Positions 43,560-51,904 of a stretch of 64,000 nt of DNA are shown piece after piece. Position numbers and translations under genes: made by a program. This DNA is from CAVYXZ01 sp965223835 (GTDB taxonomy: Bacteria > Chloroflexota > Anaerolineae > Aggregatilineales > Phototrophicaceae), in NCBI GenBank assembly GCA_965223835.1, contig OZ245022.1:372001-436000 (forward strand). Reading direction: 5' to 3'. A model generated the notes under the pieces. It ran no database searches. It was not told where the DNA came from and saw only the letters and a program-made list of their open reading frames with translations. Position 1 is the first letter of the stretch. Every line of letters starts with the position of its first letter.

Positions 43560-44498
43560 TCAGACGTTCTTAAATTGATGCCGCCCGAACATGCGATACA
43601 GTTTGAGCAACTCTTGAATCCCGGTATCCAGGCTGCGTTGGGCTTCGAAACCTGCCTCCCGCAAACGTTGATTGGAAACAACATAGTTGCGCTTGTCCGG
43701 GTCACTGCCGATCGGTGCGAAATGCAGGTAGAAGTTGGGCACATATTCTTGAATCTTATTCGCCAGTTCTTCTTTGCTCAGGTTGGCATCATCCAATCCC
43801 ACATTATACGGACGCCCGACCATCGCCGCCGCGTTTTGGATGCAATGTAGAAACGCGTCCGCAACATCACGGACATGAATATAGTTGCGTTTAAAATCCT
43901 TCTCGAAAATGACGATGTAACCATCCGTCACGGCGGCATAGGTAAAGTGATTTACGAGCAAATCCAGCCGCATGCGAGGTGAGGCACCAAACACTGTTGC
44001 CAGGCGCATGGTGATTGTGTTCTCGCTATCCAGCAAGAGATTCTCGGCATCGACCTTTGTGCGCCCATACAACGAAATGGGTTCTAGTGGGCTGTCTTCG
44101 GTGCAGTAGACATCACCGGATGTCGTTCCATAGCCGCTATTGGTATTAGGATATACAACGAGTTGAGTGGTGCTCCGCAACTGGTTTAATAAGGCAATAG
44201 CCTCATAGTTGGTTGAACGAGCATCCCAGGGGCTACGGTCGCAAGCACCGGCACCGACAATAGCCGCCAGCGGAATGATGACATCCACCTGCTTAAGCTG
44301 AGACTTTAAGGCGGTTTCGTCGCGGGCGTCGGCGCGTACAAAATCGAAATTTGGATTATTTACCAGATGGAACAAGGTGTTCTGGGTATACATCAAATTA
44401 TCGTAGGCGGTCACCTGATAACCAGCATCCAATAGATGCTCACACAATACCGACCCTAAATAACCTGCTGCACCCGTCACCAGAATATGTTGAGTCAT
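43560..44498 (-). CDS. NAD-dependent epimerase/dehydratase family SDR
   Basis: A 312-residue extended SDR with G-A-A-G-Y-L-G-S near residue 8 (NAD loop) and Y-G-R-T-K near 148 (catalytic Tyr/Lys). The segment before it reads N-T-N-S-G-Y-G, so the Asp-Glu pair that sugar 4,6-dehydratases need (T-D-E-V-Y-G) is missing. It is therefore more likely an epimerase or reductase. It lies at the head of the heptose/sugar-modification gene run, 127 bases before gmhA, with a divergent small gene behind it. The substrate is unknown, though a GDP-linked heptose or deoxy sugar fits the context. Confidence 0.83.
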   Translation of the reverse strand: MTQHILVTGAAGYLGSVLCEHLLDAGYQVTAYDNLMYTQNTLFHLVNNPNFDFVRADARDETALKSQLKQVDVIIPLAAIVGAGACDRSPWDARSTNYEAIALLNQLRSTTQLVVYPNTNSGYGTTSGDVYCTEDSPLEPISLYGRTKVDAENLLLDSENTITMRLATVFGASPRMRLDLLVNHFTYAAVTDGYIVIFEKDFKRNYIHVRDVADAFLHCIQNAAAMVGRPYNVGLDDANLSKEELANKIQEYVPNFYLHFAPIGSDPDKRNYVVSNQRLREAGFEAQRSLDTGIQELLKLYRMFGRHQFKNV

Positions 44499-44593
44499 TA
44501 ATCATCTCTCATTGCTGCCAGACAAACTATGCCGATTGTTCAAGCCTAGTGTACTCGCTATTCTGGCCGGGTTCACTTGAGATTGTGACGAAT

Positions 44594-44622
44594 GATACAC
44601 AACGTTGAAGGTGGACTATAAT
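44594..44622 (+). promoter_or_regulatory. Candidate sigma70-type promoter
   Basis: GATACA at 44594-44599, 17-base spacer, TATAAT at 44617-44622. It faces the small membrane-protein gene about 80 bases on. The -10 is perfect and the -35 is half-conserved. Confidence 0.4.
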
Positions 44623-44703
44623 TGAATTTCTCTCTTATTTGATTTATGCTTGGGGCGTCAACAATCGGGTGAATGCATACAAGTAATCAGAAAAACACAC
44701 TAC

Positions 44704-44934
44704 ATGATTCCCTACTTGAACCCATTGGATGCGTCGACAACGGTAAATGTTGGATTGGTCGAGTTCTTGAGTATTCTGACACCCATCATATTACTCTTGC
44801 TGAAGGTGGTCACATTTGACCTCAAACAACCCTTTTTTCGGCGACTGAATAAGGCTCTCAACGCAACGCTGGTGCCGCTTCTAATCATTATGGCGGCAGG
44901 TGTCGTCTTCAAACTGGCCGAGGTCGCTGCTTAG
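44704..44934 (+). CDS. Small two-helix membrane protein
   Basis: A 76-residue protein with two likely membrane helices (about 15-35 and 53-72) separated by a basic loop. It is the only plus-strand gene inside the glycan locus, and its stop overlaps the stop of the convergent CPBP gene by four bases. I recognise no family. No clear ribosome site precedes the ATG at 44704, so the start, and to some degree the gene, is uncertain. Confidence 0.5.
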   Translation: MIPYLNPLDASTTVNVGLVEFLSILTPIILLLLKVVTFDLKQPFFRRLNKALNATLVPLLIIMAAGVVFKLAEVAA

Positions 44935-45737
44935 CCCGGAAAAATCCCGGTTGCCAGGACAACAAACAGGACTAGATTCGCCAGGAAATGCGAGCATGCG
45001 ACACCGACGATGCTGCCGGTAAAGCCCCGTACCAGGCTATAGTAGAAGGCGACGATGAAAATGAATAGCAGGTTGAAGGGGGAGCCACCGCTCATATGCA
45101 CGGTCGTGTACAGCAGCGCGACATAAAATCCTGACCACATCCCGAAAACTGGCCGACTGACCCGTTGCAATAGCCCGCGAAAGAGTAGTTCATCCAGCAA
45201 CGATTGGCTTATCAGGGCGATCAAACCCACAAGCGACACGCTGGTCAGTGACGGCGACCCAACCGCCAACCCGGCATTGATGATAACCACCTGCACGAGG
45301 CCGATCGCAATCCCCGATAGTGCCACACCAAATTGAATCCAGGGTTGACTGAGGGTCAGCCCAATATCACGGTCGGTTAACTTCAGTGTTCGCTGTAGCA
45401 ACCGGACTCCCCCAAACAAGGCGGCGATAACCAGGAGTAACCAGAGAATTGGCGGAAAGCTGGCGGGTGGCACCGAAAATGACGCGATGCGGGTCGCTGC
45501 TACCAGAGCGATGCCCAGCAATAAGCCCGATAGACGGCTGTTCGCTTCGCGTGAAGCATGGAGCACCAACAGCAGCAGCAGCCCGGAAAAAAACAGGAAG
45601 CCAACGACAGCCCCCTGCAGTAAGGTGGCTAATTCCGCTTCAAACAGCCCGACGAGGTAAATCCAGGCTGCCAGCGCGTACAGGATTCGATACCTTGATT
45701 GGGTTCGAGAAGCTGGTGACGTTCTAATGATTGGCAC
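44931..45737 (-). CDS. CPBP-family intramembrane metalloprotease
   Basis: A 268-residue polytopic protein of the CPBP (CAAX protease and bacteriocin-processing, ABI) family. The first motif is L-L-D-E-L-L-F-R-G near residue 188, with Asp in place of the first Glu. A His in T-V-H-M near 213 and another in C-S-H-F-L-A-N near 250 supply the remaining metal ligands. The start is a GTG at 45737 with a weak ribosome site. Its link to the surrounding glycan genes is unclear. Confidence 0.85.
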   Translation of the reverse strand: MPIIRTSPASRTQSRYRILYALAAWIYLVGLFEAELATLLQGAVVGFLFFSGLLLLLVLHASREANSRLSGLLLGIALVAATRIASFSVPPASFPPILWLLLVIAALFGGVRLLQRTLKLTDRDIGLTLSQPWIQFGVALSGIAIGLVQVVIINAGLAVGSPSLTSVSLVGLIALISQSLLDELLFRGLLQRVSRPVFGMWSGFYVALLYTTVHMSGGSPFNLLFIFIVAFYYSLVRGFTGSIVGVACSHFLANLVLFVVLATGIFPG

Positions 45738-45822
45738 TTTCTAGGAACAAATAAACGCATCGCAGCTTGATTTTACCACCTGTGCGGCAAATAGGTGCAT
45801 ACTCAAGCGTGAAAGGTGCCGA

Positions 45823-47133
45823 TCATGATCGTGGCTGTAAGGCTCGTGCTAGCGGAATCAGCACGCCAGTTGGCACTGCCGCCCGGTAGACAGTGATAGA
45901 TGCCAGCAACGCTTCGATGCAAATGCCGATCATCCAGCCGAGTGTCATGCCCGCCAGACCGCCGTAATTGGCACCAGCCGCTGCCAGCCCCAGACTGAGG
46001 AGACTGGTGCCGATTATCAAGCGCAAAGCACTCAGCACTTGCCGCGAAATACGATTGAGCGCAACATAATGAAAACGAATAATCATGGGGAAGATCGCAA
46101 TGCCCAGGATCCGCAGGGTCCAGGCGGCTTCCTGGGCGTAATCAGCACCAAACAAGCCCATAATGAAATCGGCACCCACCCATAAGACACTGCTGCTGAC
46201 CAGCCCGGCAGCGAATGAGATGCCGAGCGTCATGCGTATTTTGCGGGCCAGCAATTCCGGCTCGCGGCCACTGACTGCATATAGCACGGTAGACAGATGC
46301 ATGGGGACGACAAAGGCCAGGGTTGCGACCATCCACGCGATGAAAAAGGTCGCGCTGATCGTCGCCGAAAGCAATGCAGTTGCCAGAATGGGCAAAATTT
46401 GACTCGGCACGCGGAGCAGCAGATTAAGGCCATAATGATGGAGCGAAAGCCCCACCTTGTCGCGTAGTTGGCTCCAGTTGGGGCGAAAGATGATCCGCTG
46501 GTCGCGCCCTGCCACGAGTGCCAGGAGTACAAGCAGCGACAGTAGATTGCCAATGGCCCAGGTTGCGTAAATATTCAGCCCGTGCAGTTCGACCAGCAAA
46601 ATGCTGACTCCCCACAAGACGGCCAGTTTGGCGACAGCAAACCAGATGTTGCGCCAGAGTTGAAGCCCGCCCCGCAGCAATCCAATCAGCGCCTGATCGA
46701 CGACCATGGATAGCGCCGTCAGGCAAACGCCAAACGCGAATAGCACGACGTTAGCGGGTTCCTGTGCCAGGACGATTAATTCCGGCGAAAGCAGTGGCGC
46801 AATCAGTGCAAACAGCACACCGAGCACGCCAGCTAAAATCCCTGTCACTAATAGCGATCCTGTAATCAACGGACCAGCATCTTCTGGACGGTAGGATAAT
46901 TCACCGATCAACAGAGTATCGAGTCCTAATACGGCTGCTGCGCTCAGGAACATCATCGCCGAAATCGAGGTCGACGCGACGCCAACCATGGTGGCCGGAA
47001 ATAATCGAGCGGCCAACCACCAGTACATAAAACCCAACCCGGAACTCACGACCGTCGTCCCAAACAGTGAGCCAGCATTCCATAAGAAGATACGATTGTC
47101 TTTGACCCAGTTATAGACGATAGTTTTATTCAC
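45823..47133 (-). CDS. Wzx-like polysaccharide flippase
   Basis: A 436-residue membrane protein with about 12-14 segments, of the MOP/polysaccharide-synthesis (RfbX/Wzx-type) superfamily. It begins with N-A-G-S-L-F-G and has W-W-L-A-A-R-L-F-P in the first loop, as these proteins do. It probably flips an undecaprenyl-linked oligosaccharide to the outer face. The start is a GTG that overlaps the stop of the upstream membrane-protein gene by eight bases. Confidence 0.85.
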   Translation of the reverse strand: MNKTIVYNWVKDNRIFLWNAGSLFGTTVVSSGLGFMYWWLAARLFPATMVGVASTSISAMMFLSAAAVLGLDTLLIGELSYRPEDAGPLITGSLLVTGILAGVLGVLFALIAPLLSPELIVLAQEPANVVLFAFGVCLTALSMVVDQALIGLLRGGLQLWRNIWFAVAKLAVLWGVSILLVELHGLNIYATWAIGNLLSLLVLLALVAGRDQRIIFRPNWSQLRDKVGLSLHHYGLNLLLRVPSQILPILATALLSATISATFFIAWMVATLAFVVPMHLSTVLYAVSGREPELLARKIRMTLGISFAAGLVSSSVLWVGADFIMGLFGADYAQEAAWTLRILGIAIFPMIIRFHYVALNRISRQVLSALRLIIGTSLLSLGLAAAGANYGGLAGMTLGWMIGICIEALLASITVYRAAVPTGVLIPLARALQPRS

Positions 47134-48925
47134 TGGCGACTGTTGTCCCTTGTTCGTTAAGGATTCCTGTTTGTAAGCGGCTCAAATCGAACCAGCCGCC
47201 TTCCCACATCTGCCAATCCCAATCGTCAGCCAGTGGAAAGCCGGTCGTCATATCGGTTTCGGTACAGGCATCACCCGATAGCACGATTTTTTCGGGCGTT
47301 CGGCCCTGTAAGGCCAGGGAATAGGACGGCAGGGAAAAGTGATTGAGCGGGGTTCGATCCAGCCATTCTATCGATGAAGCCGATATACAGGCGGTCGGAC
47401 TCTGGGCCATGGTCTGCTGCAAGCGTTGCGTAATCTGGACCCAGCCCACACTTTGCAGCGCCAGAGTCAATAAACAGACAACCCCTACACCCAGCACAAT
47501 CTGACTGCGATGATTCCATTCGGCGCGTACCCGGCGTGCAGTTTGTCGGCGACGTCGCAAGCTTTCAAGGGTAGCCAGGGCAAAGAATGGCAATGAACCT
47601 GCCAGTACCCAATGTCGATAGTCTATCACTGCCGACCCGCGCTGGGGATTAATGCTCCAGACGACGAACAGTACGCCCGCTGTTGCGAGTCCGATAAACT
47701 CCCACGAAACGTAGGCACGGGCCAGCACCCACTGCCGGAGCCGGAACATCATGGGTCGGGCCGCAATCAACAAGGCCACTATCCAGGCGATAATCAGGGC
47801 CGCAATGGAATAGCCGCGAATGCTATTGCGAAAACTAAAGATGATGTAATCAAGTGACAGCCGCTCGGATTCGTAGCTAAGAGCCGTCTGTGACAAGCGA
47901 AATGCCGCGAGTGCTGCCAGCACGATAAAAACCAGCGCCAATAGCCACATTTTGCGCCGCGCTTGCCGGTCAAAGAAACCGACAATAATCATTAACAGCA
48001 CCCCTGTTGCCAGCAGCGGAATCGAAAACGGGTGCGTGAAGATCATGATGATCGACAATAAGAATAACAAAGGCACATGCTGTGTCTCAATCCGCGTCAA
48101 GATTATCATCACAACCGGCCAGAAAAGCTGAACCGCCAATGTCGCCTCAACCATCAGCGCAAACTGGCCTGGCAGTGTCCCAAGGCCGATGCCCAGTGCC
48201 GACCAAACGAACAGCGATGGCGCTTTGCGGCGCACAATCCACCAGCACAACGCCAGCGAACCCAGTGGCACCACCGCATAGGCCAGGCCGAAAACAGCCC
48301 GCAGGATGCTGAAGTTTTCCACATATTGACTGACGAAGATCGTGAGTGTATGCATGGGATACGTGATAAGGCGACTGTGCGGTATGAATGTCTGCCGTGT
48401 GTCAAGCGCCTTGACAAAATGATAACTACCATCCCAGGCCAGCGCTGCACCGCTGATCGCCGCCAGCACAAAAGCAGCAATCATCAACGCAAAATACAGG
48501 CGCATGCGATGACGAATTTGAACGAGTCGCACCGCAGTAGCGGCCCGTGACCGGACCAGCTCGTCCGCGGTGGTAAGCTGCAAGGTGGCCCCCACAATGC
48601 TGATATAGGCCAGAATCATGAGCGCCCATTCGGGAGACCAGGACCGTGTGATCGCCATCGCCGTCGCCACAGTCGCGCCTAACCCGATGCTCACCGCTAT
48701 TGCCAGCACCAGTTCATTGACCGGGTCTTTTAGCCGCAGGAAACGAACCAACGCCATACCGGGGCAGATGAGCATAAACCAGAAGCCAATGGCTGCCCGT
48801 AATGGTGAATCGACATCAGCCAGTGAAAACAGGATAACGGTAATAGCCGATACTAGGATGATCCCCGGCCACAGCCAGACACTGCGCGTTGCTTCCCACT
48901 GCCCGGTCCGTAAAACATTAATCAT
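47126..48925 (-). CDS. Polytopic membrane protein, possible polymerase or GT-C enzyme
   Basis: A 599-residue protein with about 14 membrane segments and a short soluble C-terminus. The first 130 residues resemble DUF1616-like N-termini (G-F-W-F-M-L-I-C-P-G-M-A-L, R-F-L-R-L-K-D-P). A loop near 170 reads A-L-A-W-D-G-S-Y-H-F. No catalytic motif can be named. It overlaps both neighbours (eight and four bases), so it is part of the operon with the flippase and the next polytopic protein. Confidence 0.7.
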   Translation of the reverse strand: MINVLRTGQWEATRSVWLWPGIILVSAITVILFSLADVDSPLRAAIGFWFMLICPGMALVRFLRLKDPVNELVLAIAVSIGLGATVATAMAITRSWSPEWALMILAYISIVGATLQLTTADELVRSRAATAVRLVQIRHRMRLYFALMIAAFVLAAISGAALAWDGSYHFVKALDTRQTFIPHSRLITYPMHTLTIFVSQYVENFSILRAVFGLAYAVVPLGSLALCWWIVRRKAPSLFVWSALGIGLGTLPGQFALMVEATLAVQLFWPVVMIILTRIETQHVPLLFLLSIIMIFTHPFSIPLLATGVLLMIIVGFFDRQARRKMWLLALVFIVLAALAAFRLSQTALSYESERLSLDYIIFSFRNSIRGYSIAALIIAWIVALLIAARPMMFRLRQWVLARAYVSWEFIGLATAGVLFVVWSINPQRGSAVIDYRHWVLAGSLPFFALATLESLRRRRQTARRVRAEWNHRSQIVLGVGVVCLLTLALQSVGWVQITQRLQQTMAQSPTACISASSIEWLDRTPLNHFSLPSYSLALQGRTPEKIVLSGDACTETDMTTGFPLADDWDWQMWEGGWFDLSRLQTGILNEQGTTVASE

Positions 48926-50832
48926 GGCGACCCACCATCTTTACCATCTGCCAGCGTATATATCGTCACATCCGCATTGATCGTTTGGGCATCAAATAGT
49001 GGGGATTGTTGCAATGCTGCTTCGAGTCGATCAAGATAATCCTTTTGGTCGAGATTATAGGCACTGACGAAACGTTTTTGCGCGTTGCTAATCACCAGAT
49101 AGGCATCGGTATACTTTTCGTCGGCCATGGTGTCGTATAACAATTGCAAATCGTAATCGTCAAAGTCCATGTCCTGATACTGCCACTGCTCACCAGCCCA
49201 GAAACCTTCGATGCGGTTTAACGGAAAATGCCAGAAACTGGTATACCGATCAAATCTAGTCGGCGAATTCGTCCCCCCGGTCAAGATAAGCGAACCGGTC
49301 GGCGCGGCCTGATACAGCGTTTGCAGCGCATCCACCTCATTTTGGTCCATATGGTTGATACGCTCATTCCCATAGTAAGTAAAGATGAGGGAAGCGGACA
49401 GAATGACGGTTACGACCAGGACTGACCCCCCGGTGATCCAGGACCTGCCACCGGATGTGCCAGAGTAGAGGAGCGCACCGACCAAGAATGCCATCCCTGG
49501 CAGTGAAAGAAAATAGACACGAAAAAGGACCTCACCCCCATAAGCCTGCATTGCCAAAATCATGAAGGGCGCGACGGCGACAACCCCCAGCGCGAGATCC
49601 CAGTAACCGCTGCGTAAACGTCGAATGGCACCCAGAAAAGCCAGAATCCACACGCCGAGTGAGGTTAATCGTGTTACCTGACTCACAAGGAAACGACCAG
49701 CACTGCTGCGCGAATAATCACGTAAGGTGCCCTCGACATTGCTGAAAAGGCTGCCAATAGAGCCAAAAATCGCGAGTTCGGCATTCTCAATGAACGTGAT
49801 GCTCATATAGGCCAGCAGCGTCAAAAGCAGGATAACCATCAGAATGAACAGATCCCGGCGGTTGCAGCGCCTCAAAATAATCAGCAGTGCAATCGTCGTC
49901 AGGGTGATAAACGGTGTCAGTTGATGGCTGAAGGCCAGCACAAAAAAGCTTAAGATGACGATTGCCGCCAGACCGCTGCGTTGATAAGGTCGAATGCGCA
50001 CACGCGGCACGTCGGTTTGTGAGCCACGGTTGACCACTGTTCGGTAGAGGTTGGTAATCGACCACCACCGGCCACTGGCGGCAACCGGGCGTTCCTGAAC
50101 CTGGAACCAGGTTAAAAGTGTGCCGATAACTACCAGATGCAAGAAAAACCCCAGTGCCTGCGGTGCGAAATAATCCTGTCCAACCCAACTTGTCAAAAAG
50201 AAAATCCAGATTCCGAGCCAGACCAGGCGGTTATCGTTGGTAAAGGCTTTATAAATCAACCGCAGTCCGCCCACATACAGCAGATTCCAGAATACCTGCG
50301 CCCAATTGGCGAGACCCAAAAAGCTCTGTATCCCGGTAACCTCAGCCACCAGCGCCATGAACGTAAAAAAGCCGGGCCAATTCTGATAGGCATCAATGGT
50401 TGTATCCAGCATACCAAAGCGTTGCACATAATCGACAACGCCCAGGTGTTTGTAGGTCCAGGCATAGCGCGGTACTTCATACACCAGGGCCAGGGTGCCA
50501 TGTAGCATAACAATGAGGATAACAACATGCATTAACAGCGTAGCAGGGCGCGTATCTTCTCGGCTGATAACAAAGGCGAAGCTGATCTGGATCAATATGA
50601 AGGCAGCGTAAAAGCTCCAGGGGGCTGCCCCCACAATTCCAAAATCGGTGAACTGGTCAGGGTTGATCGCAGGTAATGAGAACCACCAGATTATGAGAGC
50701 GCTCGATATGAGCACCAACGGTACTGCGACCGACAACCAGCCTGCAATCGTATCGGCGGTTGTGCTGAAGCCATTGACTGCCGGGTATCGGGAAACAGTT
50801 CGGTTGGATGACGCTTTCGCCTGAGTTGCCAT
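48922..50832 (-). CDS. Large polytopic membrane protein, GT-C-like layout
   Basis: A 636-residue protein with about 14-16 membrane segments and a C-terminal soluble part of about 150 residues. The loop W-P-G-F-F-T-F near residue 160 and the tail I-E-G-F-W-A-G-E-Q-W suggest a GT-C-like or polymerase-like function, but there is no motif I can assign. It overlaps the 599-residue protein gene by four bases. It lies about 100 bases after the sulfotransferase gene. Confidence 0.7.
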   Translation of the reverse strand: MATQAKASSNRTVSRYPAVNGFSTTADTIAGWLSVAVPLVLISSALIIWWFSLPAINPDQFTDFGIVGAAPWSFYAAFILIQISFAFVISREDTRPATLLMHVVILIVMLHGTLALVYEVPRYAWTYKHLGVVDYVQRFGMLDTTIDAYQNWPGFFTFMALVAEVTGIQSFLGLANWAQVFWNLLYVGGLRLIYKAFTNDNRLVWLGIWIFFLTSWVGQDYFAPQALGFFLHLVVIGTLLTWFQVQERPVAASGRWWSITNLYRTVVNRGSQTDVPRVRIRPYQRSGLAAIVILSFFVLAFSHQLTPFITLTTIALLIILRRCNRRDLFILMVILLLTLLAYMSITFIENAELAIFGSIGSLFSNVEGTLRDYSRSSAGRFLVSQVTRLTSLGVWILAFLGAIRRLRSGYWDLALGVVAVAPFMILAMQAYGGEVLFRVYFLSLPGMAFLVGALLYSGTSGGRSWITGGSVLVVTVILSASLIFTYYGNERINHMDQNEVDALQTLYQAAPTGSLILTGGTNSPTRFDRYTSFWHFPLNRIEGFWAGEQWQYQDMDFDDYDLQLLYDTMADEKYTDAYLVISNAQKRFVSAYNLDQKDYLDRLEAALQQSPLFDAQTINADVTIYTLADGKDGGSP

Positions 50833-50929
50833 AGTCGTTATCTTCGTATCTTGATAATGAATAAATGCGTTGCGCTCCGATCAACGGAACAGCCCGCAAA
50901 TCCGATTGTGTGTGAAACGTTGCCGCGGC

Positions 50930-51904
50930 TCAAGCTGACTTTCTCCCATAACCGTACCGCGCCAAAAAAGGCAAAAACAGAATGTCGATCATGGCTCTGT
51001 CACGCCAGTGCATCTCGCTTGCCCATTGATCGTCCAGCTTCAATTCAATCTGCCCCGTCTCAAATCGACTGGGATTGCCTGAGACATTATGATTAGGACC
51101 CAGCGCTACCACATGTTCGGAGACGAAGGGTGAATTCTGTGCCGATTCATCACAAAGCTGCATAATGTCCTGGAATACTGGCTGGGGCTGGCGCATCAGA
51201 TCTTCATAATGCAACAACATATAACGTCCCCGGCGTTTCCAGACTAATTCAATCAGCGTATTCCAGCCCGACCAGATTAATGTACTTAAAAAGGGACTTA
51301 GTTGCTCCATATACTCGTCGCGACTGGAGTCATACAACTTCTTTTTCATCCAGGAATAAGCCACCGCTCGCGGGTCACGGACCAGATGGAGGATGTAAAG
51401 TTCGATGCGCGGGATTGATGCCAGGACAAAGGCATCAATCGGGATTTTGGATGCGTCTACAATCACCGAGCAGTTCGTGACTTTTTGAATCGACGTAAAT
51501 AACTTTTCGACATATGGACTATAGGCGTCAATTTTCGCCTGAACTTGCTGTTTGCCGCCCGGTAACCAACATCGCAGAATATCCGCATTGCGGAGAGAAC
51601 TTTTTATCACATCGACCCGGGCCGCTTCAATCGCAGAGCGACTGCCGAAGGCATCTTCAAAGACCGCCGACCAGAACGGGCAATCCCAGAAAGGTTCCCC
51701 ACAGCCGCACACCTTGTTATCAATGACGCCGCGTTGCCACAGATTCATGATCTCACCCACCGACGCAAAGCCTGGCGCTTCACCCACAATGTTGCTGAGG
51801 ACGGTGCTGCCACTGCGGCCCAAACCGGCCACGAACAACACCTTGAGTTTGTTTTCGGCGGTCGGTGGCACCGGGTCCCGCTGTTGTGACATATCCAGAG
51901 TCAT
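50930..51904 (-). CDS. Sulfotransferase family protein
   Basis: A 324-residue PAPS-dependent sulfotransferase. The 5'-phosphosulfate loop is V-A-G-L-G-R-S-G-S-T-V-L near residue 26, and the 3'-phosphate motif is H-L-V-R-D-P-R-A-V-A-Y-S near 178. It likely adds sulfate to a sugar of the glycan made by this locus. It overlaps the upstream GT2 gene by four bases, so the two are co-translated. There are no PAPS-synthesis genes in the window. Confidence 0.87.
   Translation of the reverse strand: MTLDMSQQRDPVPPTAENKLKVLFVAGLGRSGSTVLSNIVGEAPGFASVGEIMNLWQRGVIDNKVCGCGEPFWDCPFWSAVFEDAFGSRSAIEAARVDVIKSSLRNADILRCWLPGGKQQVQAKIDAYSPYVEKLFTSIQKVTNCSVIVDASKIPIDAFVLASIPRIELYILHLVRDPRAVAYSWMKKKLYDSSRDEYMEQLSPFLSTLIWSGWNTLIELVWKRRGRYMLLHYEDLMRQPQPVFQDIMQLCDESAQNSPFVSEHVVALGPNHNVSGNPSRFETGQIELKLDDQWASEMHWRDRAMIDILFLPFLARYGYGRKSA

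Noticed and set aside
43560..44498. Calling the SDR a GDP-mannose 4,6-dehydratase
   Set aside because: The Asp-Glu active-site pair is absent and the segment reads N-T-N-S-G-Y-G.
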